Shown here one piece after another: positions 15,792 to 25,288 of a stretch of DNA of 44,541 nucleotides; position 1 is the first letter of the stretch; every line of letters begins with the position of its first letter. A program made the translations under genes and the position numbers. The stretch spans positions 1-44,541 of the forward strand of contig JAIOQA010000438.1 of assembly GCA_021413675.1 (NCBI GenBank). Direction: 5' to 3'. Source of the stretch: Deltaproteobacteria bacterium (GTDB lineage: Bacteria; Myxococcota_A; Polyangia; Haliangiales; Haliangiaceae). A model generated the notes under the pieces. The model saw only the letters and a list, made by a program, of their open reading frames with translations, made no database searches and had not been told where the DNA came from.

Positions 15792-17878
15792 GCGCGCCGT
15801 CCACGCCGCGCCCGGTGTCGGCGCCTCGCCCGTCACGCCCGGTGTCGGCGCCGCGCCCGGTGAAGCCGCGCCCGCCCAAGCCGACCACCCCGGGCCTGTC
15901 GCGCTCGGCGCGCCACCGCGCCTACGCCGCCGCCGCGTTCATGACGATCCTGTTCTCGGGCGTCGGCTATCACGCCTACGGCCTGCAGGTCACCGACGTC
16001 GAGCACTACCGCACGCTCGCCGATCGCCAGCACGTGCGCTCGCTCGAGGTCGCCGCGCCGCGCGGCGCGATCCTCGATCGGCGCGGCCGGCCGCTCGCGG
16101 TCACGACCGACGCCGAGTCGGTGTTCGTCAACTCGCGCGAGGTCAAGGACGTCACCGCGACCTCCGAGAAGCTCGCCGCCGCCCTCGGCCTCTCGCAGGG
16201 CGAGCTCGAGGCGCGCCTCGGCTCGGGCAAGCGCTTCGCGTGGGTCGCGCGCCGGGTCACCGACGCCCAGGCCGCCGCGGTCCGCGCCGCCAAGCTCCCC
16301 GGCATCGGCGTCACCACCGAGCCGCGCCGCTCGTATCCCGGTGGCGTGTCCGGCGGCCCGGTCATCGGCATCGCCGACATCGACGGCAAGGGCGTCGACG
16401 GCATCGAGCTCGCGCTCGACGAGGCGTTGACCGGCAAGCGCGCGCGCTTCACCGCGGTGCGCGACGCGCACGGCAAGGTGCTGCTCGAGGACGGCCTGGT
16501 CGAGGCCACGCCCGGCGCGACGGTCACGCTCACGCTCGATCGCACGATCCAGGGCATCGCCGACGCGGCGATCGCCGACGCGGTCATCAAGAACCGCGCG
16601 AAGTCGGGCGTCGCGATCGTGATGGAGGTCGGCACGGGTCGCGTGCTCGCGCTCGCGAGCTACCCGACCTTCGATCCCAACGCGCCCGGCACCTCGCACA
16701 CCGCCGCGCGCGATCGCGGCGTGACCGACACGTACGAGATCGGCTCGGTCATGAAGCCGTTCACGGTCGCGACCGCGCTCGAGGACGGCGTCACCCGGCC
16801 CGACGAGCTGTGGGACGTGGAGGGCGGCTCGTGGCAGGTCGGCCCCAAGATCATCCGCGACGTCGATCACGACGTGCAGCTGACGACCGGCGAGATCATC
16901 AAGCGCTCGTCGAACGTCGGCGCGGCCAAGATCGGCCTGCGCCTCGGCGGCGAGCGGCTGGCCGCGGGCCTGCGCGCGTTCGGCTTCGGCAAGCGCACCG
17001 GCATCGAGCTGCCGGGCGAGCAGAACGGCCGCGTCCGCGACGGCAAGACCTGGCGCGAGATCGAGCTGGCGACGATCTCGTTCGGCTACGGCGTGACCGT
17101 CACGCCGCTGCAGCTCGCGGCCGCGATGGGCGCGATCGCCGACGGCGGCATGTACTCGCCGCCGCGGATCATCGAGCGCATCGTCGACGGCGACGGCAAG
17201 GTCGTGCGCGAGCACACCAACGAGAAGCACCGCGCGGTCTCGGCCAGGACCGCGGCGCAGATGCTGCCGATCCTCCAGTCGGTGTTCGACAAGGGCAAGA
17301 TGGCGGGCACCGCCGGCACGATCGTCGTGCCCGGCTTCATCTGCGGCGGCAAGACTGGCACCGCGCACAAGTACGATCCCGCGCTCAAGGGCTACTCGCC
17401 CGATCGCTACGTGTCGTCGTTCGCCGGGCTCGCGCCGATCGATCACCCGCGCATCGTCGTGGTCGCGGTCGTCGATGACCCGAGCGGCGGCGATCACTTC
17501 GGCAGCAAGGTCGCTGGCCCGGTGTTCGCGCGCGTCGCGAGCGAGGGTGGCTCGCTGATCCCGCCGCCGCCGCCTGGCGCGCCCGTGGCAAAGCCCGCCG
17601 CGAAGCCCGCCGCCGTCGACAGCGCCGACCAGCGCGACCCGGCGCCGTTCGACGAGGCCGTGCCCGACGGCCCCGACTTCCGCGGGCTTGGCGTGGCCAA
17701 GGCGCTCGACCGCGCGCGCGCGGCCGGCGTCCGCGTCGAGCTGGTCGGCAGCGGTCGCGTCGAGTCGCAGGAGGAGATCGTCGATGCCGCGGTCCCGACC
17801 TACCGGCTCGTGATCAGTGAACGCGCGCCACGCGTGGTGGCGCGCGATGCGGCCGTCGACGGGCCCGGCGCGCCCTGA
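15788..17878 (+). CDS. ftsI: Septal transpeptidase FtsI (PBP3) with a C-terminal PASTA domain
   Basis: The 696-residue class B penicillin-binding protein has a proline-rich cytoplasmic N-terminus with repeated SAPRP units (about 1-36), a membrane helix (about 45-65), the dimerisation/pedestal region starting PRGAILDRRGRPLA (91-104), and the transpeptidase domain with SVMK (Ser320 nucleophile, Lys323), SSN (374-376) and KTG (522-524). A Pro/Ala linker leads to one PASTA domain (about 630-678). PASTA-tailed FtsI is unlike the E. coli enzyme but occurs in delta-proteobacterial lineages and Gram-positives. The start is GTG 15788, overlapping ftsL by 4 bp. It crosslinks septal peptidoglycan with FtsW. 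Confidence 0.95.
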   Translation: MSAPSTPRPVSAPRPSRPVSAPRPVKPRPPKPTTPGLSRSARHRAYAAAAFMTILFSGVGYHAYGLQVTDVEHYRTLADRQHVRSLEVAAPRGAILDRRGRPLAVTTDAESVFVNSREVKDVTATSEKLAAALGLSQGELEARLGSGKRFAWVARRVTDAQAAAVRAAKLPGIGVTTEPRRSYPGGVSGGPVIGIADIDGKGVDGIELALDEALTGKRARFTAVRDAHGKVLLEDGLVEATPGATVTLTLDRTIQGIADAAIADAVIKNRAKSGVAIVMEVGTGRVLALASYPTFDPNAPGTSHTAARDRGVTDTYEIGSVMKPFTVATALEDGVTRPDELWDVEGGSWQVGPKIIRDVDHDVQLTTGEIIKRSSNVGAAKIGLRLGGERLAAGLRAFGFGKRTGIELPGEQNGRVRDGKTWREIELATISFGYGVTVTPLQLAAAMGAIADGGMYSPPRIIERIVDGDGKVVREHTNEKHRAVSARTAAQMLPILQSVFDKGKMAGTAGTIVVPGFICGGKTGTAHKYDPALKGYSPDRYVSSFAGLAPIDHPRIVVVAVVDDPSGGDHFGSKVAGPVFARVASEGGSLIPPPPPGAPVAKPAAKPAAVDSADQRDPAPFDEAVPDGPDFRGLGVAKALDRARAAGVRVELVGSGRVESQEEIVDAAVPTYRLVISERAPRVVARDAAVDGPGAP

Positions 17879-17901
17879 CCCTTGCCAGGGCGAATGAAAT
17901 C

Positions 17902-20772
17902 ATGGAAGGTCCGCGTTCTTTCACCATGCAGCTCCGCACCCTGATCGACGGCCTCGAAGGAGCTCGCCTCGACGGCGATGGCGCGGTCCTCGTGCGGGCC
18001 GTCCACGACGACTCGCGCCGGATCGAGCCCGGCGACCTGTTCGTCGCGGCGCGCGGCGGACGCGTCGATGGCCATGACTTCGTCGCCACGGCGATCGCGC
18101 GCGGCGCGGTCGCGATCGTCGTCGAGCGGCGGCTCGAGGTCGCGGTGCCGCAGGTGATCGTGCCGAACGGGCGGCGCGCGCTCGGCGCGCTGGTCGCGCG
18201 TAGCAAGGGCTCGCCGGCAGCGGCGATGACGATGGTCGGCGTCACCGGCACCAACGGCAAGACCACAACGACGTACCTGATCGAGAGCATCCTCGCCGCC
18301 GCGGGCGCGCGCCCCGGCGTGATCGGCACGGTCAACTACCGCTACGGCGGCCAGATCTTCGACTCGCCGTACACCACGCCCACGCCCGAGGTGCTGCACA
18401 CGACCCTGGCCGAGATGGTCGCGGCGACGTGCACCCACGCGGTGCTCGAGGTGTCGTCGGCGGCGCTGGCGATGGATCGCCTCACCGGCGTCGCGTTCGC
18501 CGCCGGCGGGTTCTCGAACCTCACGCAGGACCACCTCGACGTGCACGGCACGATGGAGGCGTACGCCCAGGCCAAGCAGCTGCTGTTCTCGCAGCAGCTC
18601 GCCGCGAACGGCGCCGCGGTCATCAACGTCGACGATCCCGCCTCGGGGGGCATGATCGCCGCCGCCGGCGCGCACCGCGTGCTCCGCGTCTCCGCGGTCG
18701 ATCACCCGACGACCGCCGATCAGCGCGACGCCGAGATCCGCGTGGTCTGGTGCGAGTCGACGGTGCGCGGCATTCGCGCCCGCATCCGCACGCCGCGCGG
18801 CGAGGTCGCGGTCGAGGCCCACCCGCTGGTCGGCGCGTACAATGTCGCGAACCTCGCGCTCGCGGTCGGCATCGCCGAGTCGCTGGGCATCGATCACGCC
18901 GCGATCGTCCGCGGCATCGCGACCCTGCCGGGCGTGCCCGGTCGCGTCGAGCGCGTGGCCAACGACGCCGACCTCGACATCCTCGTCGACTACGCGCACA
19001 CGCCGGATGCCCTCGACAACGTGCTGCGCGCGCTGCGCCCGCTGACCAAGCGCCGGCTCATCTGCGTGTTCGGCTGCGGCGGCGATCGCGATCCGACCAA
19101 GCGCCCCAAGATGGGCGCGGCGGTCGCCGAGCTCGCGGATCTCGCGGTCGTCACCTCCGACAACCCGCGCACCGAGGATCCGCGCGCGATCCTCGACATG
19201 ATCCTGCCCGCGGTGCCGAAGCCGTTCGTCGTCGATGTCGATCGCCGCAACGCGATCCGCGCGGCGATCGCCGAGGCCACGCCCGGCGACGTCGTGGTGA
19301 TCGCCGGCAAGGGCCACGAGGACTACCAGATCCTCGGCACGACCAAGATCCACTTCGACGATCGCGAGGAGGCCGCGGCCGCGTGCGCGCTGCGGCCGCG
19401 CTTCAGCCTCGAGACGATCGCGGCCCTCACCGGCGGCACGCTCACCGGCGAGGCGAGCTGCACGCGCGTCACGATCGACAGCCGCCAGGCCGCGCCCGGC
19501 GATCTGTACGTCGCGATCCAGGGCCACGTGCACGATGGCCACGCGTTCGCGTCGCACGCGCTCGAGGCCGGCGCGCAGGCGGCGATCGTCGCGCGCGGTC
19601 GCCGCGGCGAGCTCGGCGACACCAGCGCCGCGGTGCTCGAGGTCGACAACCCGCAGGTCGCGCTCGGTCAGATCGCGCGCGCCCATCGCCAGCGCTGGGG
19701 CGAGGACCGCGATCACCGGCTGATCGCGATCACCGGCTCGGCGGGCAAGACCACCACGAAGGAGCTGACCGCCGCCGCGCTGCGCGGCGCGGCCACCACT
19801 CACGCCGCGGTCGGCTCGCTCAACAACGAGACCGGCGTGCCGCTCACCGTGCTCGGCCTGCGGCCGTTCCACCGCTACGGCGTGATCGAGATGGGCATGC
19901 GCGGTCTCGGCCAGATCGAGGAGCTGACCCGCATCGCGCTGCCCGACGTCGCGGTCGTGATCAACGCCGGCACCGCGCACATCGAGCTGCTCGGCTCGAC
20001 CGACGCGATCGCGCAGGCCAAGGGCGAGATCTGGATCGGGCTGGCGCCCGGCGGCACCGTGGTCCGCCCGTTCGACGACGCGCGGCTCGCGGCCCACGCC
20101 AACCGCCACGCGCCCGGCGCGCGCACGCTGACGTTCGGCGACGAGCCCGGCGCCGATGTCCGCCTGGTCGCGCACCGCGCCTCGGTGGATCCGCGGTTCG
20201 CCGAGCTCGACCTCGAGATCCTCGGCGCCGCGCACCACCTGCGGCTATCGCTGGTCGGTCGCCACGCGGCGATCGATGCCTGCGCCGCGCTCGCCGCGGC
20301 CATCGCCGCCGGCGTCACCGTCCCCGATGCGCTCGCCGGCCTGGCGCGCGCGCGGCCCGCGGCGATGCGCGGCGAGATCGTCGACATCGGCGGCCGCCAC
20401 GTGATCGTCGACTGCTACAACGCGAACCCCGCGTCGATGGCGGCCGCGCTGACCACGCTCGCCGAGCTGGCCACCGGCGCCAACGCGGTCGCGGTCGTCG
20501 GCGACATGCTCGAGCTCGGCGATCACGCCGCTGGCGCGCACGCCGCGGTCGGCGCGCAGGCCGCGGCGCTCGGCGTCTCGGTGATCGCGCTCGGCGCGTG
20601 GAAGGACACCGTCGCGAATCACCGCAGCGACGCGTGGACCACCGATGAACCGACGGACGCGGCGCGCCAGGCCCTGGCGCTGACCTCGCCGGGCGACTGG
20701 ATCCTGGTCAAGGCATCGCGCGGCATGCGCCTCGAGCGCGTGGTCACCGCGATGCGGGAGGTCGCCGGCTGA
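17902..20772 (+). CDS. murE-murF: Bifunctional MurE-MurF ligase (fusion)
   Basis: One 956-residue frame encodes two Mur ligases. Residues about 1-495 are MurE: ATP-binding GTNGKTTT (116-123) and the DNPR motif (420-423) diagnostic for meso-diaminopimelate as the added amino acid. Residues about 499-956 are MurF: RFSLETIAALTGG, ATP-binding GSAGKTTT (612-619) and NNETGVPLT, adding D-Ala-D-Ala. Together they turn UDP-MurNAc-L-Ala-D-Glu into the pentapeptide precursor. The join falls in a short Ala/Arg-rich stretch with no stop or frameshift, so the fusion looks genuine. ATG 17926 (MQLRTLIDG) is an equally plausible start. The stop overlaps the mraY start by 1 bp. Confidence 0.95.
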   Translation: MEGPRSFTMQLRTLIDGLEGARLDGDGAVLVRAVHDDSRRIEPGDLFVAARGGRVDGHDFVATAIARGAVAIVVERRLEVAVPQVIVPNGRRALGALVARSKGSPAAAMTMVGVTGTNGKTTTTYLIESILAAAGARPGVIGTVNYRYGGQIFDSPYTTPTPEVLHTTLAEMVAATCTHAVLEVSSAALAMDRLTGVAFAAGGFSNLTQDHLDVHGTMEAYAQAKQLLFSQQLAANGAAVINVDDPASGGMIAAAGAHRVLRVSAVDHPTTADQRDAEIRVVWCESTVRGIRARIRTPRGEVAVEAHPLVGAYNVANLALAVGIAESLGIDHAAIVRGIATLPGVPGRVERVANDADLDILVDYAHTPDALDNVLRALRPLTKRRLICVFGCGGDRDPTKRPKMGAAVAELADLAVVTSDNPRTEDPRAILDMILPAVPKPFVVDVDRRNAIRAAIAEATPGDVVVIAGKGHEDYQILGTTKIHFDDREEAAAACALRPRFSLETIAALTGGTLTGEASCTRVTIDSRQAAPGDLYVAIQGHVHDGHAFASHALEAGAQAAIVARGRRGELGDTSAAVLEVDNPQVALGQIARAHRQRWGEDRDHRLIAITGSAGKTTTKELTAAALRGAATTHAAVGSLNNETGVPLTVLGLRPFHRYGVIEMGMRGLGQIEELTRIALPDVAVVINAGTAHIELLGSTDAIAQAKGEIWIGLAPGGTVVRPFDDARLAAHANRHAPGARTLTFGDEPGADVRLVAHRASVDPRFAELDLEILGAAHHLRLSLVGRHAAIDACAALAAAIAAGVTVPDALAGLARARPAAMRGEIVDIGGRHVIVDCYNANPASMAAALTTLAELATGANAVAVVGDMLELGDHAAGAHAAVGAQAAALGVSVIALGAWKDTVANHRSDAWTTDEPTDAARQALALTSPGDWILVKASRGMRLERVVTAMREVAG

Positions 20773-21920
20773 TGCTGTTCTGGCTCCTCTATGACGTGCT
20801 CGCGAAGCACGCCTCGTTCCTCCGCGTCTTCCGCTACGTGTCGACCCGCATCCTCGCGGGCACGATCACCGCGCTGGTGCTCTCGTTCGTGATCGGGCCG
20901 TGGTTCATCGAGCGGCTGCGCTCGCGCCAGATCGGCCAGCAGATCCGCGAGGAGGGCCCCAAGACCCACAAGAAGAAGGCCGGCACGCCGACGATGGGCG
21001 GCTCGCTGATCCTGTTCTGCCTCGTGATCTCAACGCTCCTCTGGTGCGATCTCGAGAACCGCATGGTCTGGCTCGCGCTGACCGTGACCGTGCTGTTCGG
21101 CGCGATCGGCTTCGCCGACGACTACGCCAAGGTCACCAAGAAGAACACCAAGGGCGTGTCGGGCAAGACCCGCCTCCTGCTCGAGTTCGCGATCGCCGGC
21201 GCGGCGATGTCGTACCTGTTCCTGTCGGATGTCCTGCCCCCTGACGTGCGGCTGCACCTGCAACTGCCGTTCACGAACTTCTACGACAACGCGATCATCC
21301 TCCCGGCCTGGCTCTACATCCTGTTCTCGTCGTTCATCGTGGTCGGCACCGCCAACGCGGTGAACCTGACCGACGGCCTCGACGGGCTCGCGATCGGCCC
21401 GGCGATCATGAACGCCGGCACGTTCCTGATCTTCGCGTACATCGCCGGCGTCTCGACGACGATCGTCACCGGCGGCGTCGAGGTCAACCTCGCGCAGTAC
21501 CTCCACGTCGCGCACATCAGCGACGTCGCCGAGATCGCGGTCTTCTGCGGCGCGCTGTTCGGCGCCGGCGTCGGGTTCCTCTGGTACAACACGTACCCCG
21601 CGCAGGTGTTCATGGGCGACGTCGGGTCGCTGTCGCTGGGCGGCGCGATCGGCATGCTCGCGGTGCTGACCAAGAGCGAGATCGTGCTGCTGATCGTCGG
21701 CGGCCTGTTCGTGGTCGAGGCGCTGTCGGTGATCATCCAGACCAGCGTGTTCAAGGCCACCAAGAAGCGGCCGCAGGGCGGCAAGCGGGTCTTCCGCATG
21801 GCGCCGATCCACCACCACTACGAGCTGAAGGGCTGGGAAGAGCCCAAGATCATCGTGCGCTTCTGGCTGGTCAGCCTGCTGCTCGCGCTGCTCGCGCTCG
21901 GCACGCTCAAGCTGAGGTGA
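20772..21920 (+). CDS. mraY: Phospho-N-acetylmuramoyl-pentapeptide-transferase MraY
   Basis: The 382-residue polytopic enzyme transfers phospho-MurNAc-pentapeptide to undecaprenyl phosphate, forming lipid I. Family signatures present are KKKAGTPTMGG near the N-terminus, IGFADDYAKV, NLTDGLDGLAIGP, FMGDVGSLSLGG and the HHHYE motif (IHHHYELKGWEEPKI). About ten membrane helices are visible and the length is normal. It is coupled to murE-murF by a 1-bp overlap and lies 5 bp before the preferred murD start. Confidence 0.97.
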   Translation: MLFWLLYDVLAKHASFLRVFRYVSTRILAGTITALVLSFVIGPWFIERLRSRQIGQQIREEGPKTHKKKAGTPTMGGSLILFCLVISTLLWCDLENRMVWLALTVTVLFGAIGFADDYAKVTKKNTKGVSGKTRLLLEFAIAGAAMSYLFLSDVLPPDVRLHLQLPFTNFYDNAIILPAWLYILFSSFIVVGTANAVNLTDGLDGLAIGPAIMNAGTFLIFAYIAGVSTTIVTGGVEVNLAQYLHVAHISDVAEIAVFCGALFGAGVGFLWYNTYPAQVFMGDVGSLSLGGAIGMLAVLTKSEIVLLIVGGLFVVEALSVIIQTSVFKATKKRPQGGKRVFRMAPIHHHYELKGWEEPKIIVRFWLVSLLLALLALGTLKLR

Positions 21921-21925
21921 TCGCG

Positions 21926-23332
21926 ATGGAGCTCCGCGGCAAGCAGGTCGTCGTCGTCGGCATGGCCCAGACCGGGGTCGCGCTGGCGAAGTTCTGTGCG
22001 CGCCGCGGGGCGCGCGTGATCGTCACCGACGCCAAGCCGATGGAGAAGCTCGGCGAGGCCGCGGCGGCGCTCGCCGGCGTCGACGTGACGTGGGAGGTCG
22101 GCGGCCACGAGATGATGTCGTTCACCGGCGCCGACCTGGTCGTGATGTCGCCGGGCGTGCCGGATCTCGTCGAGATGAAGGCCGCGCGCGCGGCGGGCGT
22201 GCCGGTGTGGGCGGAGATCGAGCTCGCGTTCAGGTATCTCCACCCCGAGGCCTCGCTGCTCGCGATCACCGGCACCAACGGCAAGTCGACGACGACCGCG
22301 CTGACCGGCGCCCTGTGCGAGGCGTCGGGCCGGCCATCGTTCTGCGGCGGCAACCTCGGCAACATGCCGCTCATCGACGCGGTCGATCACCCGGCCAACG
22401 TCGCGGGTGGCCTGATCGTCGCCGAGGTCGCGGCGTTCATGCTCGAGCACTGCACGTCGTTCCGCCCGCGCGTGGGGATCCTGACCAACGTCACCGAGGA
22501 TCACCTCGATCGCTTCGTGACGATGGAGAACTACGCCCACATGAAGGGCCGGATCTGGGACTGGCAAGAGGGCGACGATCTCGCGATCGCCAACGCCGCG
22601 GACCCGTGGGTCGTCCGCGAGGCCGCCGATGTCCGCCATGCGCTGGCGTGGTTCGACTCGCGCCCGGGCGCGCGCCCCGAGCGCGGCGCGGCGATGTCCG
22701 ACGATCGCCGCGAGATCGTGCTGCGCCACGTGCCGGGCTGCGCCGACGAGGAGCGCTATCCGGTCGACGATCTCGTGATCGTGGGCAACCACAACATGGA
22801 GAACGCGATGGGCGCGTACATGGCGGCGCGCCGCGCCGGCGTGTCGATCGAGGCGGTCCGCGCGGGCGCGCGCGGCTATCGCCCGCTGCCCCACCGCATG
22901 GAGTGGGTCGGCGACAAGGGCAACATCTACTTCTACGACGACTCCAAGGGCACCAACGTCGCGTCGGTCGCCGCGAGCGTGCGCGGCTTCCCGCGGCCGC
23001 TGGTGCTGATCGCCGGCGGCGTCGACAAGGGCGGCTCGTACGCGCCGATGCTCGAGGCGCTCGACGGCGTGTGCAAGGGCATCGTGCTGATCGGCAAGGC
23101 CGCGCCGCTCATCAAGGAGGCGGCGATCGCCCACGGCGTGCGCTACCCGCTCATCGACGCGACCGACATGCACGAGGCGGTCGCGCAGGCGACCGCGCTG
23201 TGCGTGCCCGGCGATGCGGTCGTGCTGTCGCCGGCGTGCGCGAGCTACGACATGTTCCAGAACTTCGGCCACCGCGGCCGGGTGTTCCGCGACGCGGTCA
23301 GCGCGGTCGGCGCGATCCGCAAGGACGTCTGA
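21926..23332 (+). CDS. murD: UDP-N-acetylmuramoylalanine--D-glutamate ligase MurD
   Basis: The 468-residue ligase adds D-Glu to UDP-MurNAc-L-Ala. It has an N-terminal Rossmann-like domain (VVVVGMAQTGVALAKF), the ATP-binding loop GTNGKSTTTALTG, GGNLGNMP, and the catalytic/ligand region NVTEDHLDRF. An in-frame GTG at 21917 overlaps the mraY stop, but ATG 21926 has GAGGTGA at good spacing and begins at the usual family start (MELRGKQVVVVGM). A 7-bp hairpin follows 17 bp after the stop, where the run of tightly packed dcw genes is interrupted. Confidence 0.96.
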   Translation: MELRGKQVVVVGMAQTGVALAKFCARRGARVIVTDAKPMEKLGEAAAALAGVDVTWEVGGHEMMSFTGADLVVMSPGVPDLVEMKAARAAGVPVWAEIELAFRYLHPEASLLAITGTNGKSTTTALTGALCEASGRPSFCGGNLGNMPLIDAVDHPANVAGGLIVAEVAAFMLEHCTSFRPRVGILTNVTEDHLDRFVTMENYAHMKGRIWDWQEGDDLAIANAADPWVVREAADVRHALAWFDSRPGARPERGAAMSDDRREIVLRHVPGCADEERYPVDDLVIVGNHNMENAMGAYMAARRAGVSIEAVRAGARGYRPLPHRMEWVGDKGNIYFYDDSKGTNVASVAASVRGFPRPLVLIAGGVDKGGSYAPMLEALDGVCKGIVLIGKAAPLIKEAAIAHGVRYPLIDATDMHEAVAQATALCVPGDAVVLSPACASYDMFQNFGHRGRVFRDAVSAVGAIRKDV

Positions 23333-23349
23333 CGGGGCAGAGCGGCGCC

Positions 23350-23367
23350 GGGTGCACCGTTGCACCC
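23350..23367 (+). terminator. Hairpin after murD
   Basis: GGGTGCA-CCGT-TGCACCC forms a perfect 7-bp stem with a 4-nt loop, 17 bp after the murD stop. There is no T-run, so it is at best a weak or Rho-assisted terminator or an mRNA 3-prime end stabiliser. It marks the border between the continuous dcw genes and the inserted genes. Confidence 0.4.
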
Positions 23368-23506
23368 GCGTTGCGCGCCCGCGCGATCAGCCCGCGGGTC
23401 AGCTCGATCGATAGCCGAACCCCGCGACACCACGCGGCGGCAGGCGCGCTCGCGGCCGCGCGTGACGGGATCTGCGCTGGCTCGCGGGTTGCTGTAGGTG
23501 GGCACC

Positions 23507-24079
23507 ATGCAGCCAACCATGGCGTCTCCGTCCTCGGCCTCGCCGGGCCCCGCCGTCGCTCCCGTCGCGCCCGCGCGCGATGCCGCGCGCCACGATCCCG
23601 AGCTCGGCCGCGAGCTCGTCCTGTGTCACCGCAAGAAGCCGACGCTGGCCTATCCGGTGTCTGGCCTCGTGCTCGGCGGGATGACCGTGCTGTTGATGCT
23701 CGCGCTCGCGCTGGATTCGGGCAGCGCCACCGGCAGCGACTTCGCGTTCCTGTCGGTCGTCGCGGCGATCTTCGGCGGCAGCGGCGCCGGCCTGCTCTGG
23801 TACCGCCGCCGGGTGATCGCGCTGCGCCAGCTGCTGCGCGTCTGCGAGCGCGGCGTGGTGCGCGAGGACGTGCACGGGCGCCACGTGCTGGTGCGCTTCG
23901 CCGACGTCACGAAGATCGAGGACATGACCATCGCCTCACCGCTGAACCCGATCTACATGGTCACGCTCCGCGGCGCGGCGCGCTGGCGGACGGTGATCTC
24001 GTCGCAGCGCTTCGACAACGTCGACCCGCAGCTGACCGCGACGCTGCGCGCGCTCACGCCGTCCGCGGGGCGAGCCTGA
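23507..24079 (+). CDS. Two-helix membrane protein with a PH-like C-terminal domain
   Basis: The 190-residue product has an Ala/Pro-rich N-terminal stretch, two adjacent membrane helices (about 45-66 and 75-95) and a C-terminal region (about 97-185) whose pattern (RVCERGVVRED, VLVRFADVTKIEDM, RWRTVISS) resembles bacterial PH-like domains. I do not recognise a named family with confidence. Upstream in-frame GTG 23498 and downstream ATG 23519 are alternative starts. It is followed 1 bp later by another small membrane protein, and the two probably act together. The insertion inside the dcw cluster suggests an envelope role, but that is only context. Confidence 0.65.
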   Translation: MQPTMASPSSASPGPAVAPVAPARDAARHDPELGRELVLCHRKKPTLAYPVSGLVLGGMTVLLMLALALDSGSATGSDFAFLSVVAAIFGGSGAGLLWYRRRVIALRQLLRVCERGVVREDVHGRHVLVRFADVTKIEDMTIASPLNPIYMVTLRGAARWRTVISSQRFDNVDPQLTATLRALTPSAGRA

Positions 24080-24080
24080 G

Positions 24081-24554
24081 ATGGTGGCGCAGGTGGAGTT
24101 CCGTCGTGCGCAGGGTCCGGCGCCCCTGGTCGGCGCGGGCTCGCTCGAGGTGCGAGCCGAGGGCCTGCGGCTGCGCGGCACCGGCGGTGCCTCGATGTGG
24201 CCGACGCTGGCCGGCGTGCTGGTCGGCGTGCTCGGCGTGATCGCCGCGGCGATCGTGCTCGTGTCGCTCGACATCGAGCTCGGCAATGGCTCGAAGAAGC
24301 TCGCGCTGCTCGTCGGCATGGGCGCGGGGATCGCGCCGGGTGTGGCGGTCCACGGCGCGCTGCAGAAGCGCATGCGCGGCGCATCGATCGACGCGCTGAT
24401 CGAGTGGGCTGGCATCCGCGTGCTCGCGCGCGCCCCGGGCCGCGTCACGCTGCGGCTGTCGTCGTTCGATGTCGGCGGCGACGTCGAGGTGATCGCGCAC
24501 GACCCGGGCGCGGCCTCGATCGTCGACGCGCCGTGGCCGGTGCTGTCGTGCTGA
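24081..24554 (+). CDS. Small two-helix membrane protein, function unknown
   Basis: The 157-residue product starts with a short beta-rich region (residues 1-35, GSLEVRAEGLRLRG), has two hydrophobic helices (about 40-62 and 72-92) and ends in a region (about 98-150) that again looks beta-rich (GIRVLARAPGRVTLRLSSF). The layout mirrors its upstream neighbour, so a distant paralogue or subunit of the same complex is possible. No family is recognised. It starts 1 bp after the preceding stop and lies 14 bp before a lipoprotein gene, in the same operon. Confidence 0.6.
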   Translation: MVAQVEFRRAQGPAPLVGAGSLEVRAEGLRLRGTGGASMWPTLAGVLVGVLGVIAAAIVLVSLDIELGNGSKKLALLVGMGAGIAPGVAVHGALQKRMRGASIDALIEWAGIRVLARAPGRVTLRLSSFDVGGDVEVIAHDPGAASIVDAPWPVLSC

Positions 24555-24568
24555 TCCCGAGGTCTTCG

Positions 24569-25288
24569 ATGCCATCGATCCATCGCGCCGCGCTGGCCGC
24601 GCTCGCGCTCGCCGCGTGCGGCAAGGCCAAGGAGCCGCGGGTGTTCGTGCTGAACGGGCTCGACATCCCGGTGACGGTCGCGATCACCGCCGACGGCGAC
24701 ACCGAGACCGTCCTTGTCCCGGCCCACGGCCGCGCGACCCCCGACGTGAGCGGCATGGCGACCGTGAAGGTCACGACCGCCAAGGGCGACCTCATCTCCG
24801 AGGGCCCGGCGCAGTTCGGCAAGCCCGACGGCTCGCCGGGCTGCTACCGCGTCTACAACGTGATGGGCGCGGCCGCCTACGTCGACGAGGACGTGGTCTA
24901 CGGCAACGGCTTCGGCAAGCCCGAGTACCGGCGGCGCGCGGGCGAGATCTCCGAGGACGAGTGCGGCATCAGCTTCGCGTTTCGCGAGCCCGCGAAGGCG
25001 ATCTCGGTCGACCAGTACGCGCCGGCCGGCGACAACCTCGGCTGGTTGCACTACGAGGGTGAGGGCACCTGGGTCGTGGCGGTCAACTCGCTCCTCGACG
25101 ACACCGGCCAGTGGGCGAGCCAGTCGCGCGGCGCGGCCCAGCGGATCGTGCGCGCGGTCGTGACCCACGACCCGGACAACCCCGCGCTGCCGGCGATCAA
25201 GGATCGCCTCGCGCAGCTGCAGCTCGCGGTGCCCGAGCCCACGCCGGGCAACCTGCTCGCGCAGCCCGCGCGGCGGCGGCGGCCATGA
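24569..25288 (+). CDS. Putative lipoprotein, function unknown
   Basis: The 239-residue product begins with a short lipoprotein signal, lipobox LAAC with Cys17 (ALALAACGK). The mature part starts with a beta-rich domain (about 23-85: VFVLNGLDIPVTVAI, the look of a small Ig-like or transthyretin-like fold), followed by a region with conserved-looking Cys and aromatic residues and a basic, Pro-rich C-terminus. GAGG lies 6 nt before ATG 24569; the frame is open further left but in the shadow of the preceding gene. It overlaps the next lipoprotein gene by 4 bp. Confidence 0.65.
   Translation: MPSIHRAALAALALAACGKAKEPRVFVLNGLDIPVTVAITADGDTETVLVPAHGRATPDVSGMATVKVTTAKGDLISEGPAQFGKPDGSPGCYRVYNVMGAAAYVDEDVVYGNGFGKPEYRRRAGEISEDECGISFAFREPAKAISVDQYAPAGDNLGWLHYEGEGTWVVAVNSLLDDTGQWASQSRGAAQRIVRAVVTHDPDNPALPAIKDRLAQLQLAVPEPTPGNLLAQPARRRRP

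Noticed and set aside
17800..20238. An 812-codon open frame on the minus strand opposite murE-murF, and similar long antisense frames (for example 1944-4490 and 15833-17497).
   Set aside because: The products are Arg/Asp/Gly/His-rich with no motifs and mirror the codon positions of well-supported genes; they are typical GC-rich shadow frames.
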